A stretch of DNA of 12,277 nt, taken from Ruminococcaceae bacterium UBA2854. Its GTDB lineage: Bacteria; Bacillota; Clostridia; Oscillospirales; Acutalibacteraceae. The notes under the pieces were generated by a model, which saw only the letters and a list, made by a program, of their open reading frames with translations, was not told where the DNA came from and did not search any database. The position numbers were made by a program, and so were the translations under genes. Shown here in pieces: positions 12,218 to 12,277 of the stretch (within the stretch, counting starts at the first letter, position 1; each line of letters begins with the position of its first letter). The stretch is taken from contig DEFK01000001.1 in the NCBI GenBank assembly GCA_002350765.1, positions 1 to 12,277 on the forward strand. Reading direction: 5' to 3'.

Positions 12218-12246
12218 ATTATAAAACATAAGTTTTAAATAGTCAA
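12218..12246 (-). promoter_or_regulatory. Promoter of the hydrophobic peptide gene
   Basis: On the minus strand TTGACT (12246-12241, five of six) and a perfect TATAAT (12223-12218) are spaced by exactly 17 bp. The predicted start is near 12211, a G that opens the 5' terminal hairpin. Beyond it, 12260-12277 (GGGGCTGTCGCAAAATGA) may be the left half of another hairpin cut by the window edge. Confidence 0.82.
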
Positions 12247-12277
12247 TACTATAAACAAAGGGGCTGTCGCAAAATGA

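Overview
The window (about 12.3 kb, AT-rich, strong GGAGG-type ribosome sites, near-consensus TTGACA/TATAAT promoters, ECF vitamin transporters under FMN and tetrahydrofolate riboswitches, a Gram-positive-type lipoprotein solute-binding protein) looks like the chromosome of a gut-type Clostridia (Oscillospiraceae/Ruminococcus-like). The genus is inferred from gene content only.

Layout. 1-221: no gene supported; holds the terminator of the next operon. 222-1000 (minus): a type II toxin-antitoxin operon, RelE/HigB-like toxin then XRE antitoxin, with a perfect promoter covered by two 20-bp direct repeats that are probable antitoxin operators. 1045-2729 (minus): two ECF S components, RibU (FMN riboswitch, transcription attenuation) and FolT (THF riboswitch, ribosome-site sequestration); both switch mechanisms can be read from complementary segments. 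2713-6136 (minus): a polar amino acid ABC transporter (lipoprotein binding protein, attenuator hairpin, permease, ATPase) with a YihY/BrkB membrane protein joined by an ATGA overlap. 6167-6508: intergenic, with heptamer repeats and hairpins. 6464-7968 (plus): an Lgt-family membrane protein lacking several canonical active-site residues, a zinc-ribbon membrane protein overlapping its 3' end, and a DUF378 protein whose ribosome site lies inside a hairpin. 7969-8195: convergent intergenic region with more heptamer repeats and a bidirectional terminator. 8196-9401 (minus): acetate kinase. 9420-11887 (plus): tmcAL (tRNA-Met acetate ligase), a 2-TM potassium channel and a zinc-phospholipase-like protein, tightly spaced. 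The ackA and tmcAL promoters are divergent with abutting -10 boxes; both enzymes handle acetate.

The most interesting part is 11900-12246. A 23-residue hydrophobic peptide with a strong ribosome site lies on the minus strand, too short for ordinary ORF calling, behind a near-consensus promoter and a structured leader of about 128 nt. A short RNA of about 92 nt, with a perfect-consensus promoter and a strong terminator, converges on it from the plus strand and ends inside the peptide gene. This is the geometry of a type I toxin-antitoxin system (compare txpA/ratA and bsrG/SR4). The two opposed transcripts also carry the same hairpin motif (GGAGCTTACC...GGTTGCCC) near their 5' ends, which I do not recognise from any named RNA family.
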